Below, one piece after another: positions 22,552-34,882 of a stretch of 64,000 bases of DNA. The position numbers and the translations under genes were made by a program. This DNA comes from Batillaria attramentaria. Lineage: Eukaryota; Mollusca; Gastropoda; Batillariidae. Below the pieces are notes generated by a model that was not told the origin of the DNA, did not search any database, and worked only from the letters and a program-made list of their open reading frames with translations. The stretch lies in contig JACVVK020000444.1 in the NCBI GenBank assembly GCA_018292915.2, forward strand, positions 259,501 to 323,500, in the 5' to 3' direction. Each line of letters starts with the position of its first letter. Position 1 is the first letter of the stretch.

Positions 22552-22752
22552 TCAGTAATGTTTCTTTATGCTTGCCATTTTTTTTCTTCTTGTTCTTTCG
22601 TGTATTCCCTTTTATCTTTGCTATTGTAGTCTTTATTACGGTTGCAGCAACGGTTCATTGAAAACTAATCATTGCTTGGTTAAATCACTTCTGTTGGAAA
22701 ATAAAGTTCGTTCGTTCGTTCGTTCGTTCGTTCTCTCTCTCTCTCTCTCTTA
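22311..22752. repeat. (GA)n tracts and a (GTTC)n LINE tail
   Basis: (GA)n at 22313-22350 and 22470-22546. At 22699 the words GAAAATAAAGTTCGTTCG start a (GTTC)n run to 22731, then (CT)n. AATAAAG plus a tetranucleotide run looks like the 3' end of a plus-strand non-LTR element; no coding part remains. Confidence 0.7.
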
Positions 22753-25380
22753 TTCAGCTCACCACAAGATACAGGATGTAAGATAGCCCATTGTTCATAA
22801 ATGGAATTTATCTTTGCCTTTGCCTTCATTTGCCATTGATGGCTATTTCAGCGTTTGACTGTGAGTCTGTGAGGTCGAGGTAAGCGTCATGACTCACAGC
22901 CTCACACACAGACTTACAGAGACCGAGTTTTCAGCGTCACACCTCCGCATGAGCGCGCAGACATCAGAAAGCCATTCCGTTTGTCCACCCAACTAATCAG
23001 CAATCACAGGTGAAGGAGCGGAGTGTCAGGCAACACATGCAGAACAACGACCCCCCAACAGCGCCCAGGGGACAAATCATATTTATGTGGCCGAGAAACA
23101 AACAACAAAATCCATCAGCTCCCACTAACAATCACCCTAAAACCTCCCCCATTATAACAATGAGGACGTGAGCGCGCGTGGCGTCCTCTCGTTAAAGGTC
23201 CGTTGTTGTCCATCTGGGGCCACGTCCTGGTCGCCGGCCTGTGCACATTAAACTCGGTTCGCCAAAAGGGACGATGGTGATGGATTGGACAGGTTAACCG
23301 CCAAAGGAGCGGGTGATGGTCTCAGAACTACGTTCTACTGTTATCCGAAAAAAAAGGATCTCAGAGTTTCTCAAATGTATGGCGGTTGGACCTTTTTGTC
23401 AGATGATGGTCGTAGAACTGCGTAGTATTTCTTGTGTGTGGGTGTGGGAATTCTTGGAGTAATGCGTGGTCACCAAACACTGGACAATGTCAAGTTGGTT
23501 GGTCAGTGGGAATATCACGTCCCAGCCACAAGGGGCAGATTTTGGGAGAAAGGAACAGCTACCCTAATTGAACAGTCCAGCTGAGCACTATCTAATTCAG
23601 ACAGACTGACTTGTAGGCCACGTTTGACTTATCATTGACTGTGATAGACAAGCTATACCAACTTTATAAAATGCTGACCGATTATGAAATGTTGACGACT
23701 TATCCAGTAATATCGCTCGGTTAGTATAGTTCGCACCCTTGGGTCGTATTGGGCGAACTATACCAACGGAGCCACGCTCATCTAGTAGAGTTCGCCTGCT
23801 TAGATCGGTTTAGGGTGAAGGTTTAGGTTTAGGTTTAGGGTTGGGGTTACCTTGTGGTAATGGTGCAATCGCTATGTTGTTTAGACGGTCGTTGTGCATT
23901 TCAGGCTGGGGAACTGGTGGAAAAAAAAAAGAGACTAAAACCTAAGCCAGGGTGCAGCAGTAGCACACTACTGTGGGACCACGGGGGCAACGTCCACTTC
24001 AGATCTTTTTAAAAGCATTTTTTTTAAAGGCATCTAGTAGCCTGTACTGGCACCCAGGAGTTAAATTCATACTTCAAAACTGAAGTCCCACTACTACTTA
24101 TATCATGATACGTGTGCAACCTTTTCCCCCTTCCCTTTTTCGGCTGAAACTTGGAAATTTTTTTTTTTTTTTTTTTTGGCTGAAAGGATAGGAAATTTGA
24201 CTGAAAATTGTCAAACGACTGACAATCCCCCAACCTGGCATTTACAGCAGGTGCAAATGACACAAGGGGGCGAACTAATATCTGCAGACATCAGTGCTCA
24301 AAGCCAAGCGGGCTACGCTACATCATTACTTCGTTTGATCTCATACTGGCGAATGCCTGACACCAGACGCAACAGAAATTCATCATGGTCTAACATGCGC
24401 CACAGTTCCGTCGAAAAATACATAGTCGTGTTTGCTCAACCCACATGAGCCCAGTATTCAATAACAAGCACGTAGCTATCGCTTCTGAGGAAATGCAAAA
24501 AAAAAAAAAAAAAAAAAAAGGTCATATGGACTCGAATAAAATTAATCTTGTGCAAGCCTCCACACAAGTTGTTTAACAAGATTTCTTCATTGAGCCCTTA
24601 CTCTATACACACGTAACGCAACGCGTCAAGCGCACGTCGCAACACTATTACACTAACAGGTGTGAAATTAACTTTGATATCATAAACAGGACTTCTCTTT
24701 TTATACAGACATCATACATGACCTTCGGTTTGCACTGACGCCGGTACCAACATGGGATACGGCCTTCCATGGATTTTTTTTTTTTTATAGTGCGAAGCTC
24801 TCTTTGATTGCGGCCGCATACAGGGACTCAATAAAATCATCCACTTCATGCCCACAGTATTTTTCATATTAGCTCGTTCTCGTCCCGTTCAATGGAGCGC
24901 CGCGTTGGACACGCGTAGAACAGGAAAGTCAACAAGTGCGAGTTATTGTGAATACACTAAGCGTGGTGGAACTGCCCATAATATTCGTTCTATCCACACC
25001 CCCCCCCCCCCATCCCCTCCCTTTTTCGTGGCTGTCCTGAATGCGGACTGGGAGTGAATTAGTTAATAACTGGCACAGTGTGTTCATGTCGATAATTAGT
25101 AACTGTCGCCAGCCTTTGTGCGTCGTCGGTGGCGCGTGTGTAATGCGTTTGTTGAAAGTTTGATTTTGTTGCCCTGCTCAGGCGGTGCGCTGTTAATCAC
25201 ATAAAGATCCTGCCCCCCCCCCCCCCCCCATTTCTCTGTATAAATTGTGGAAAGTCTAACCAAGTCAGGCCAAGCCACACAACGTGCAGCAGACCTCGTG
25301 AGCGGGCGGACGAGGCATGCTAACAGGACTTGTTCTTCAAGTTTGTTTTCCGTTTCGGGTTTCTTTTCTTTTGTGGCGTT
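22753..25380. other. 2.6 kb non-coding stretch
   Basis: No supported exon. It holds an inverted repeat at 23715-23772 (own entry), three TTTAGG words near 23822-23843, poly-T at 24161-24178, poly-A at 24497-24519 and C-runs near 25003 and 25214. Confidence 0.35.
23715..23772. repeat. 20-bp inverted repeat with 18-nt loop
   Basis: Left arm GCTCGGTTAGTATAGTTCGC and right arm GCGAACTATACCAACGGAGC pair at 18 of 20 positions. The loop is 18 nt. It could be a hairpin RNA stem or the remains of a small inverted-repeat element. Confidence 0.7.
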
Positions 25381-25384
25381 TGTG

Positions 25385-25523
<139 letters not shown>

Positions 25524-25786
25524 GTTCATTGAGTTTCTCAATGAACTTTAATGTTTCATTTTTAAGTATGTTTTAATGTTAAGTTTTGAGCTTATCTTCT
25601 TCAAACGTATTCCAAAAAAAGTTATTTCAATTTTCATTTCAATTGCTCTCTGCCTCTCTTATTGTGGCCTTCCCTCGCATATTAATACCTGTACCATTGC
25701 GAGACTAGATCGTGGTTAGTCTTGACCATCCAAGTTTGCCGAAGATTCTGTTGTCAACTTTCACTTTATTTTGTACTCTGTCTCGC

Positions 25787-25949
<163 letters not shown>

Positions 25950-26740
25950 CACCAATCACTCGATTAAACTGTCCACTGTAGATAATCTGCAAACCAGTGC
26001 AGTTCTGTTCTTTTTATCGCACCTTCTGAGGGACAGGGAGGTTTCCAGTTAATGATACAGACATATTCAAACTGTTTTATTTTCATATTATCCTCTTTTT
26101 TCAGTGCAGAAAAGGGTATCGGTGGACCAGTGCTTTCAGCGTGAAGGCGGCCCGGCAGTAAAATCGAAATCAAAGCTTGCACGCATGAAAACCCATGACT
26201 GCATTCATTTGGAATGTTTGGTATCACCACTGCGCAGTTAAAAACCTCTACCGTCGTCTGGAAGAAGGGTCTAAACGCCATGAATTTGAAAGGTGCTTAA
26301 GCCCTTTTTCTCCGCAGAAGACTTTAAATCTGGAAGCAGTAAAAAGCAAGACCCTCCCACCCTACCACCAGCATGTCCCACACCCACCCGCTTACAATGC
26401 CCTATTCTACTACACACAAACACAGCTATGGTTGACGGAGCCGTGATCAAAGGCTGACCAGTCATTCCGGGTAGACTCGGGCCCGGCGGGGTGGCTGTAG
26501 ACGAGGTACCAACGGCGATTTGATACCCGGGGTGCGTCACAGCTCCTAACAAGCTCTCTCAGTTGGAATGACAGCCCACTTAGGCAAGAGGGCGCTTGAC
26601 GCGTGAAAGTGATCTCAACCCAAATCCCCTGGTGGGACAACAGACTCAAGGATTTCGGTGGCCGTTAAGGCTGAGAACTGGTTTGGGGTGAATTTATGTG
26701 ACGTTTGAGTTTAAAGTCTTGAGGCGTGAGCGAAAATAGC
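25950..26740. other. non-coding stretch, nothing recognised
   Basis: Several overlapping open frames (26195-26649) without domains or splice support. Confidence 0.3.
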
Positions 26741-26749
26741 AAACGGAAG

Positions 26750-26900
26750 GGAAGTTTGGGTGGAGTGGTTATAAGGCGTCCGCCTGCGGATCCTGAGGTG
26801 TATGCATCGGGGTTTGAATTGACTCGATGCCTGGTGGGCAGGAATTTGGTTGCAGATTTTTCCTCACGAAATCGAGTCAAGATTATGTGCGGACTCGTTT
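26750..26900 (+). mobile_element. possible tRNA-derived SINE head
   Basis: GGTGGAGTGGTTATAAGGCG looks like box A of a Ser/Leu-type tRNA and GGGTTTGAATTG like a decayed box B. The following sequence does not match SINE families A or B. No second copy was seen here, so the call is weak. Confidence 0.35.
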
Positions 26901-27330
26901 ACGGTGCTTGTCTTGCCTTCTTGTACAACGGAAGAAGAACATGGACAATTGCTAACTTCTGTAGAGCAAAGCATATTGATCCTGAAAACTGAATTACATG
27001 TATGCTTAAAGAAAAAAATCAGCCCACAAACAAAGGAACAAACACGTTAACGATAAGCAGCTCTACACAAGTGCATATTGAAAAATCATTCCTTCACGTA
27101 TTTTTTTTTAAAGTTCCAAAGTATTGTAGTGATGCTTAGGCTGTCTGTAACTTCTCCCAAACCATCCTTAGAATTTTGCGGCTGTCACTGTCACAGGGTA
27201 GGAGTATTTGTAGACCTGCATACAAATGTACCACAAAGGCGGTCCTTTCCGTTTCGATAATTTTAGACCGGAATTCAAATACATGAAAAGTTCCCAAACC
27301 AGAACGTTTGAGTCCAATACCCTTACACCA

Positions 27331-27367
27331 TCACACACACACACGCACGCACGCACGCACGCACGCG

Positions 27368-27407
<40 letters not shown>

Positions 27408-27442
27408 ACGCACGCACGCACGCACACACACACACACACACA
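27331..27442. repeat. (CA)n with (GCAC)n and (GC)n cores
   Basis: Alternating CACG and CACA words, including GCGCGCGCGC at about 27365, a purine-pyrimidine alternating tract able to adopt Z-DNA. Confidence 0.95.
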
Positions 27443-27876
27443 GGTGTTACTCTTTACAACCCCACTGACCACCCAAAGCCGCTTCCACCGGAACCTCACA
27501 ATAGACAGAGAGATTTTCCACCGCAGGGGACAATGGACTCGAACCGGTAGCGCTGACTTGACCATTCTACCCCTCACGGTGTCATTCACCCCTCGTAATC
27601 CTGCCAGTGAAGAGATCCAGGAGACTTTGGCGTGTCTGTTACGGAACGGAGGCGTTACATTTGACGCCTTCCCGGGCCACGTTTTAAAGAAAGTCAAAGA
27701 GTTAGTGTCGGATCCGTCAGAGCAGTTCAGTCATGGAGGCAGCCATGTGACTGGCGGGATTTTCGCTCTGTTGTGAGGGTTGAGTGATTTTGGCTCTGAG
27801 TCGCGTATAAATTATTGTCCATTCAGTTCACAGGTGATTTGGCCCCCTGTATCAAGCAATCCGAATGTTATAGTGA

Positions 27877-27957
27877 TGGCTGGGTGGGTGGGTGGGCGTG
27901 TGGAGGTTTAACGTCCTTTTCCGCCGCGCCTGTCGCAGGTATTGGATAATACACAGC
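27877..27957 (-). mobile_element. SINE family A fragment, insertion target of a second SINE
   Basis: Contains GGTTTAACGTCCTTTTCCGC, the 3' body of family A. A full family-A copy is inserted directly behind it, and the 13-bp target duplication GATAATACACAGC (27945-27957) ends the fragment. Confidence 0.75.
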
Positions 27958-28128
27958 GGGTGGGTGGGTGGGTGTTTGGGGGTTTAACGTCCTTTTCCAC
28001 CACATACGGGTGATATCAAAGACAACGATGAAAAAGCTAGCACAAATACTTAGCCCCAGCCGGGATTCGAACTCACGACCCGAGCATTGGAAGTCCAGCG
28101 CTCTACCATTCGGCTACCCCGGCCCCTC
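27958..28128 (-). mobile_element. SINE family A, full copy with 13-bp target duplication
   Basis: Full copy from GGGTGGGTGGGTGGGTGTTT to the head (complement of GGCCGGGGTAGCCGAATGG). Flanked by GATAATACACAGC at 27945-27957 and 28129-28141. The head carries box B GGGTCGTGAGTTCGAATCC-type sequence. This copy gives the cleanest borders of the family. Confidence 0.92.
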
Positions 28129-28149
28129 GATAATACACAGCATGAATGA

Positions 28150-28377
28150 ATAGATAAAATAATAATAAATGAATAATAATAATGATGGATATTTATACAG
28201 TGTTTATGCTCAGCGAACTCTATGCGCTTGCAAAGTTAAGAAAAATAAGATAAAATAAAATAATGCCAGAGAGGACAATAATTTCCATTTTGTTTTCCGC
28301 GGTGCTGCCCAGAGCTGGAAATGACTGGTCATTGAATTCGTCCGTGTAAATTAAACAGGCGACTAAGACGTAGGACG

Positions 28378-28413
<36 letters not shown>

Positions 28414-28430
28414 CCCACTGTCCCAGCTGT
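28150..28430 (-). mobile_element. possible SINE/LINE 3' tail with (CAA)n
   Basis: Minus orientation gives GCGCATAGAGTTCGCTGAGC, TATAAATATCC and then an ATTATT-rich tail, similar in style to other invertebrate retroposon tails. A (CAA)n tract lies at 28378-28413. Confidence 0.4.
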
Positions 28431-28902
28431 AACAGTGTTGGGAAAACGGTGAGACCCGTCAGAGGCGTCCTGCGTGGGGTCTGGAGGATCCAAGGTAGAC
28501 AAATGTGTTCGGTATCAAACGACAAGCTAGGCAGTATTTGTCTCCCCTGTTTCGAAACCACTCTCTCTTTGACCTCGCTGGCACGCGTATCTTTTGTGTG
28601 TGTGTGTGTGTGCGTGAAGTGGTGGCTGTTTCATCTCTGCCTGAATGTCCTAATTTGACTGAAATACGTCGATAATAAAACAGAAAAAAAAACAACCTTA
28701 CTAATACTGATGCCTCAAAACACTCAAGGTGTTGAACTTGTGTAGAGCTACAAAATGAGTGGGGATTTCAAAATGTCACATAAATATCCTATGACTACTG
28801 GAGATTGTTGTTTATTTTTGTTTGTTTGTTTGTTTGTTTCCCGTTCCATATCTTTAAAAAAAAAATATTGCTCGCTACCACTGTAAACTACAACTAATAA
28901 AG

Positions 28903-28907
<5 letters not shown>

Positions 28908-28956
<49 letters not shown>

Positions 28957-28980
28957 AGAGAGAGAGAGAGAGAGAGAAAG
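28908..28980. repeat. (GA)n microsatellite
   Basis: Two (GA)n tracts split by an AAT interruption at about 28951. Confidence 0.96.
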
Positions 28981-30601
28981 AATCAAACCTGTGTTTGAAA
29001 CCTCTTTAAAAATACACATGACACAAAATGGGAATCATCAAATAAGCCCAGACTACTGTCATATGTATGCAAATTATATTTTATTAGCCCCCAGATTTGT
29101 TTACAAAGTGACAAAACAAATCTTAATCAATACCTTGTTGCATTGCACAATTTCATCCCATGCACCAAATGGAATGGTTTCCTGTACACTGTGTATTACT
29201 TATGTCCACTAATTAAAAAAAAAAAAAGAAAAAAAAAAGCAGCTTCTCAAATGAAGATAATGGAAGGCAATATACCTAGGTGTCAAAGATTCACCTTTTC
29301 AAGACAGGATGAAAATGTACAGTACTACTGAAATTGTACCAGCACCCCCCCCCCCCCCCCCCCAAACAAAAAAAAAAAAAGGAAGAAAAAATGAACTGAT
29401 TTTGCGGCACAAATTAACAATGATGACAGGCAAACAGATAAAAGAATTAGCTCAAAGCTGCTAAAGCACACATCAACTAAAACAGTACTGCTGCCGCATG
29501 GCGAATCACAGTGCAATGTTATGTACTGTGCAGGCATCATGAATGCTAAAACCCAAACATGCTCCTGTCACTACAAACTGCCTGTCACAATGAAACAATG
29601 TCATGAATGCAAGAAGTGTGCACACAAATTAAATACAGACAAATGTACTGAAAAAAAAGCTCTAAAAAGTCTGTGAGAACGTGAGAACACTTCTACCGTC
29701 ATCCGGAAAAAGAAGAAGAAGAAGAAAAAAAGCCTGAGCGCCTAGCAATCACTGGCAAAACGGCCTGAAACCAGGTTGGAAAGTCTCTTTGTTCGAGATT
29801 CCACTGTGATCACTTGCATTTCTCTTTCCTCTCTGGCACATAGGCTTTTTTTTTTTTTAGTAATTTTTTTCAAGATGACCGTAGACTTTTCGTCAACAAT
29901 TCAACAATGATGGTTCAGGCTTGAGTTCCTGCAATTTGCGAAAAAGCCTGAAACAAGTGCACGTACGTGTATTTTTCTTTTTCTTTTCCATTACCCCAAC
30001 CCCACAAAGGCATGACACCAGTCTCCTTGTTCTGGATGCCGTTGTGGCTCACTCACATTTCTCTTTCCTCTTCCTTTTCAGTGTCAATCAAATCTTGCAC
30101 AAATCATACACAAAGTTTAAAGTGTTCCTTAACATGCACATAAATTATACGCGTCGTTTACGCAGAGATTTCAGAATCAGATTTTGGAGATGTACGTCAT
30201 TGTGGCGCAGTTTCCCAGACTTGAAAACCGAAAGTAAAACAACACACCTGAGACGGACGCTGGAACTGGAAACAACAGATAATTTTGTGTGCCCTCGTGC
30301 TGGGATTTCCGATTCATAAAGCACGTGTCATCTCCGACAATCTTGTAAACAATGGGTCCGGTTGAACCAAGATTTTCGTACTTGGGTCTGACCCTTTCAT
30401 TTTACAAAATGACCCTCTGAATTTGACAGAGAGGGTCAAAGTGAAGGTAAGTTTTGAAAGCCGTAAGGAACACTGGTTTGTAGTCGCAATGCAGTCAGTA
30501 ACACTGTAGAATATCTCTCTGTGCATCCTCCACTCATAGCCAACACTCCAAGAACACTTTCCGCCACAGAAAAAAACTTGCCAGAATCACACTGTCAGCG
30601 T
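28981..30601 (-). other. low-repeat stretch, possible 3' UTR of ZCCHC10
   Basis: This 1.6 kb block lies directly downstream of the ZCCHC10 stop codon on the minus strand and is poorer in repeats than its surroundings, apart from a C-run and A-run at 29345-29380. A long 3' UTR would fit, but I cannot point to a certain poly(A) site. Confidence 0.3.
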
Positions 30602-30881
30602 TTAGCTGCTCTTCTTTCGGTGTTTTCTCCTCTTCCTCTTTTTGGACCTCGACTCGCCCTCTCCCCCTTCGGACTCTGACGAGGAAGATGACGAGGACGA
30701 CGACGACGACGACGATGAAGACGAAGAAGACGACGAACTGTCCGACGACCCTGACCCCTTGTTGGAGGACGACGACCCTCCGGATGATGACGACGACGAT
30801 GAACTGTTGCCATCCGAGTCGGAGTCCGAGGACGAGCTGGAGTCACTGTCCGAATCGGACGATGAGGACTCACCATCTGAC
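30602..30881 (-). CDS. ZCCHC10: ZCCHC10, terminal coding exon (Ser/Asp-rich tail)
   Basis: Last exon of the CCHC zinc-knuckle protein ZCCHC10. It encodes 92 residues: an acidic Ser/Asp block (SDGESSSSDSDSDSSS), a long serine run with few Gly, Asn and Lys, then a basic end (KKRKRRKHRKKSS) and a stop at 30602-30604. The acceptor on the minus strand is TTCATGTTTCAG, before 30881. The exon takes up the codon left open by exon 32064-32108 (AA plus G gives Lys). Family members share a zinc knuckle and a serine-rich, lysine-ending tail; the molecular function is little known and nuclear location is likely. The D/E-rich plus-strand frame here is a shadow. Confidence 0.88.
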
Positions 30882-30997
30882 CTGAAACATGAAATGCTAG
30901 ATAAGAACATGTTCCAAGTTGCATATCAGTTTATTATCATTAGTTACGTAGTGTTTCAGAGGACTGAAACAGCGAGAGGAAATTAGGACAACAGCCA

Positions 30998-31032
30998 GAC
31001 GATCACGTGACCGTCTGAGGTCACGTGCTCCT
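30998..31032. promoter_or_regulatory. paired E-box words in ZCCHC10 intron
   Basis: ATCACGTGACC and GGTCACGTGCTC lie 18 bp apart. Both contain CACGTG with TCACGTG flanks, the type bound by USF/TFE/MITF factors. Function is inferred only. Confidence 0.3.
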
Positions 31033-31657
31033 CCCTTGACACTCCATAAATCGATCTAAAAATACTTCGCGTGCTCTGGGCACACAAAGGGTTTTATCAT
31101 TTTATTCGGGTCCGTTCAAATAGTGCGTGGAAGTGCGAGAAAGAGAAAAACATCCCAAATCACTGAAATAATGAAGCAGGAGACATAGCTGATATTAGTG
31201 ATAACCGAGTTAACACAGTCGACCCCCCCCCCCTCCACCCCCACCTCCCTTCACGCCGGCTTTCGTCGAGAAATGTGTGAAGATTTGCTATGAGTATGAG
31301 TCGTATGACCCTCAACATTTGCGCCACGCCTCAGTGGCCGCGTTCCACCTGATGTCACTAATTAAATTATTTCCACGGTAAATCGTTTTGTTTGTAAGGC
31401 GCACACTTACTGCAGATACCATAAACACGTCTTCTGTTTCATTATTTCGACAAGTTTGGATGTTTCAACTCTTCCTCGTACTCTCCTCGCACTATTTGGT
31501 CGGACCCTTTTATTTGAAACTCAACCAGCTCAAACGAATGTTTTAGGGCCGGAGATAAAAGTCAGGGTCGGCCATACTCACACAGCAGGTTATATTGTTG
31601 TTGTTATCAATAATTATCACGTTAATCTCAGCGCTTTATCCCAAATATTTGGCTGAA

Positions 31658-31881
31658 AGCGCCGCGAGCTAAACCCAACACGCACGCTCACGTGAATCAC
31701 ACGCATTCTCTCACACACTGGACAAGAATACATTACAGTCACATGGTGCGAAGGGCCAGCTGAGTTTTCAGAATGGCATTTATTTATTTATTTTTTTTAA
31801 TTTTGTGGGCTGAACATTTCCAAAGCAGAGGGAGAGGAAGCCGGAGTACCCGGAAAGAACCCCGAACGGTCGGCCCGAATG
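31658..31881 (-). mobile_element. SINE family B copy, head truncated
   Basis: Shares ACACGCACGCTCACGTGAAT, CACACTGGACAAG and GGGCTGAACATTTCCAAAGC with the 19676 copy. The tRNA-like head is missing; it stops at CGGCCCGAATGA. It lies in the ZCCHC10 intron, antisense-neutral (same strand as the gene). Confidence 0.8.
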
Positions 31882-32063
31882 ATACTGTTGCTTTTTTTGT
31901 TGTTCTTATTGTCTTTGTTGTTGCTACTTTCCCAAATCAATTCATGTAAAGACCGAAATGGATAGAAACTAATTTTTAAAAAAATAAAAAAGATTTACAG
32001 AGATGATCGGACATGAAATAATTCCAATTAAACTCCAATCTAATTGACAAGACAAACACTTAC

Positions 32064-32108
32064 TTTTTCTTCTTCTTCTTCTTTTCCAGGATCGTGCTAG
32101 TCTTGGCT
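32064..32108 (-). CDS. ZCCHC10: ZCCHC10, 45-nt Lys-rich exon
   Basis: Small internal exon. The acceptor is GGTTTCAG (minus strand, before 32108) and the donor is GTAAGTG (after 32064). Joined to the zinc-knuckle exon it reads V-A-K-T-S-T-I-L-E followed by a lysine run, and leaves two bases (AA) for the next exon. ZCCHC10 proteins have a comparable Lys-rich linker between the knuckle and the serine tail. Phase agrees on both sides, which is the main support for so small an exon. Confidence 0.8.
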
Positions 32109-32195
32109 CTGAAACCGAAGGACACGAAAATGATTATGTGTACAAAAGAGAGAAGTGGACGGAAATTCTAGTATTCTAGTAATCTGGATATTCAA

Positions 32196-32200
32196 CACAC

Positions 32201-32276
<76 letters not shown>
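32196..32276. repeat. (CA)n microsatellite in ZCCHC10 intron
   Basis: About 40 CA units with one CACGCA interruption near the left end. Confidence 0.97.
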
Positions 32277-32278
<2 letters not shown>

Positions 32279-32592
32279 ATAAAATAACATTTGTTATTGA
32301 TTTGTTTCTATCATAAACTGTATGCAGCAGCTGCACAGTAATGTATGCACATCTTGTATAAAATTTATAACTCGTACGTTCGCTCCGTAAACACAACTGT
32401 TAAAGACAAGCAGCAGTTGCCGCCCGAATCAATAACCTCAGCGATGTGTATGAATGTTGAAGCACGCGCAAAACTGGGGTTAAATTATTGATACATGCAA
32501 TATGACCACCACCCCCCCCCTCTCTCTCTCTCTTCTTTATCGTCTAATTACATGTAGTTTTTCTTGAAATTGAGATTAGCGAGGACAGATTG

Positions 32593-32980
<388 letters not shown>

Positions 32981-32992
32981 ATCCTGTACTCA

Positions 32993-33184
<192 letters not shown>

Positions 33185-33355
33185 TCAAATGCAAGCGCGC
33201 ACTGCTTAGGACGGCAGAAGCAATTCAGAAATATGACACTATAACACCATTACCACATTTTGTACCGCACAAGGAGAATCCCCGTGCATTAGATTCCCCT
33301 TCAGAAAGCATTCCTGTTCTAAGAACTTTTTTCCCAAGTGTGAAAAGCCGTGTGT

Positions 33356-33735
33356 GGGACGGTAGGTGGTCTAGCGGTTAAGAGACTTGTCACCAATGCG
33401 AGAGGTCAGGGGTCTGAGTCCCACTCGGGGCAAAGAATTTTTGCTTCTCGTATGTGGCACCGTTCATTCGGGCCGATCGTCGGAGGTTCTCTCCGGGTAC
33501 TCCGGCTTCCTCCCCCTCTGCTTTGGAAACGTTCAGCCCACCAAATTTGAAAAATAAGTGCACATTCTAAATTCCGAAATTTATATAGCTGAGCTGACCC
33601 TTCGCACCAAGTGGTGGTAATGTGTTTATGTCCAGTGTGTGAGAGAATGCGTGTGATTCACGTGAACGTGCGTGATGGGTTCAGTTAGCGGCGCTTTATG
33701 AAATTGGGTAAAGCGCCTATACAATACTCATTCTT
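33356..33735 (+). mobile_element. SINE family B, near full copy
   Basis: Head GACGGTAGGTGGTCTAGCGG with box A, box B region GGGTCTGAGTCCC, body GCTTTGGAAACGTTCAGCCC, then GGCGCTTTATGAAATTGGG and a tail CAATACTCATTCTTCTTCTT. It is the most complete family-B copy and runs into the tail of a different SINE in opposite orientation. Confidence 0.85.
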
Positions 33736-33736
33736 C

Positions 33737-33953
33737 TTCTTCTTCTTATTACTGACACTTCTGGCCTTGCTTGTCCTGAGCCAAACGCATCGGGCCTACT
33801 ATCGTTTCAGTGTTGTGGTTGAGTTGTTTAGAGATTACCACCGCAACAAGACGGGACAAGGAGGAAGACGTGAGCTCCAAACCTGGGTTGGAACTCACAA
33901 CCCGACCTCCGACGGGCCAACGCTCTACCCGCTGAGCTACCGCGGTTCCCAAA
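33737..33953 (-). mobile_element. tRNA-derived SINE, family C
   Basis: On the minus strand the head reads GGGAACCGCGGTAGCTCAGC with GGGTAGAGCG (box A) and GTGAGTTCCAACCC (box B). The tail is (AAG)n at 33737-33752. Only one copy was found in this window. The tail abuts the family-B tail, so the two SINEs are tail to tail. Confidence 0.7.
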
Positions 33954-33962
33954 TCATTTAAG

Positions 33963-34154
33963 GAGGGTGGGTGTCGGTGGGTGTTTTAGGGTTTAGCGTC
34001 CTTTCTCCGCCACGTGCGGCCGATATCAAAGACGGGGGCAACGAGAAAACGGCAGGCCCAAATATTTGGCCAAAACTAGAAAGTAGAATTCGAACCCACG
34101 ACCCACGAGCACTGAAAGACAAACGTTCTACCGCTCGGCTATCCCGGCTCCCCA
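33963..34154 (-). mobile_element. SINE family A copy, diverged
   Basis: Retains TTTAGCGTCCTTTCTCCGCC, GATATCAAAGACGGGGGCAA and a decayed box B (GAATTCGAACCC). A poly-A run (34173-34196) follows the head. Confidence 0.8.
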
Positions 34155-34681
34155 GTGATTTTCACAGCTCACTAAAAAAAAAAAAAAAAAAAAAAAGGAT
34201 GCAGAGATGCAGAACATTTTCTGGAGCAGCCATAAAGCACGGCAGATCAATCTGTCACGACAAAATCCATAAATGAAGGGCGCTAGGCCTCGAGAGAAGG
34301 ACTCAAAAATAATCAGATCCACCGAAAATCCAATAGAAGACAATTTATGAAAGTGAAACGTTAGGATTTGATAATTCAATTTTTCCGGGTAGCACGAGTG
34401 ATGCGCTTTCTAATGCGCTGTGGCGGCTGTTCTATGAAGATTTGAGTAGATTTCTGTTGCTGGTGTGCAGCTGCTGCTGCTTACAATATCAATGAGATGG
34501 CTGGGAAATATTATCTGTATCATCTAATGGCCCCCTCCTCCCTCCCACCCCCACCCCCACCATCCAACCCCACAGTTGCATTTGTGAGTGCGCCTACACC
34601 TCTTAATACTCAACAGAGCTCTAAATCCACAACACTGACGCCTGCTGGCTGTGCGAACGAGAACGAGAACGAGAACGGCCC

Positions 34682-34845
34682 CGTGGGCTACAGAACACAG
34701 ATCTATGCAAATTTCGAGGAAAACGCTAAATATTCCTCTTACACATAACGTTGCATATGACACCATAGAAATGCTTTAACCCCCTCCCCCCCCCTTAAAA
34801 CAACAACAACAACAACAACAACCACAACCACAACCACAACCACAA

Positions 34846-34882
<37 letters not shown>

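Noticed and set aside
23822..23843. Telomere-like TTTAGG repeats
   Set aside because: Only three imperfect units and not TTAGGG arrays; too short to call an interstitial telomere.
26271..26649. Overlapping minus-strand open frames with Pro/Ser-rich peptides
   Set aside because: No domain, no splice signals, and open in several frames; treated as chance.
30642..30986. Asp/Glu-rich plus-strand open frame
   Set aside because: It is the antisense shadow of the ZCCHC10 Ser/Asp-rich exon on the minus strand.
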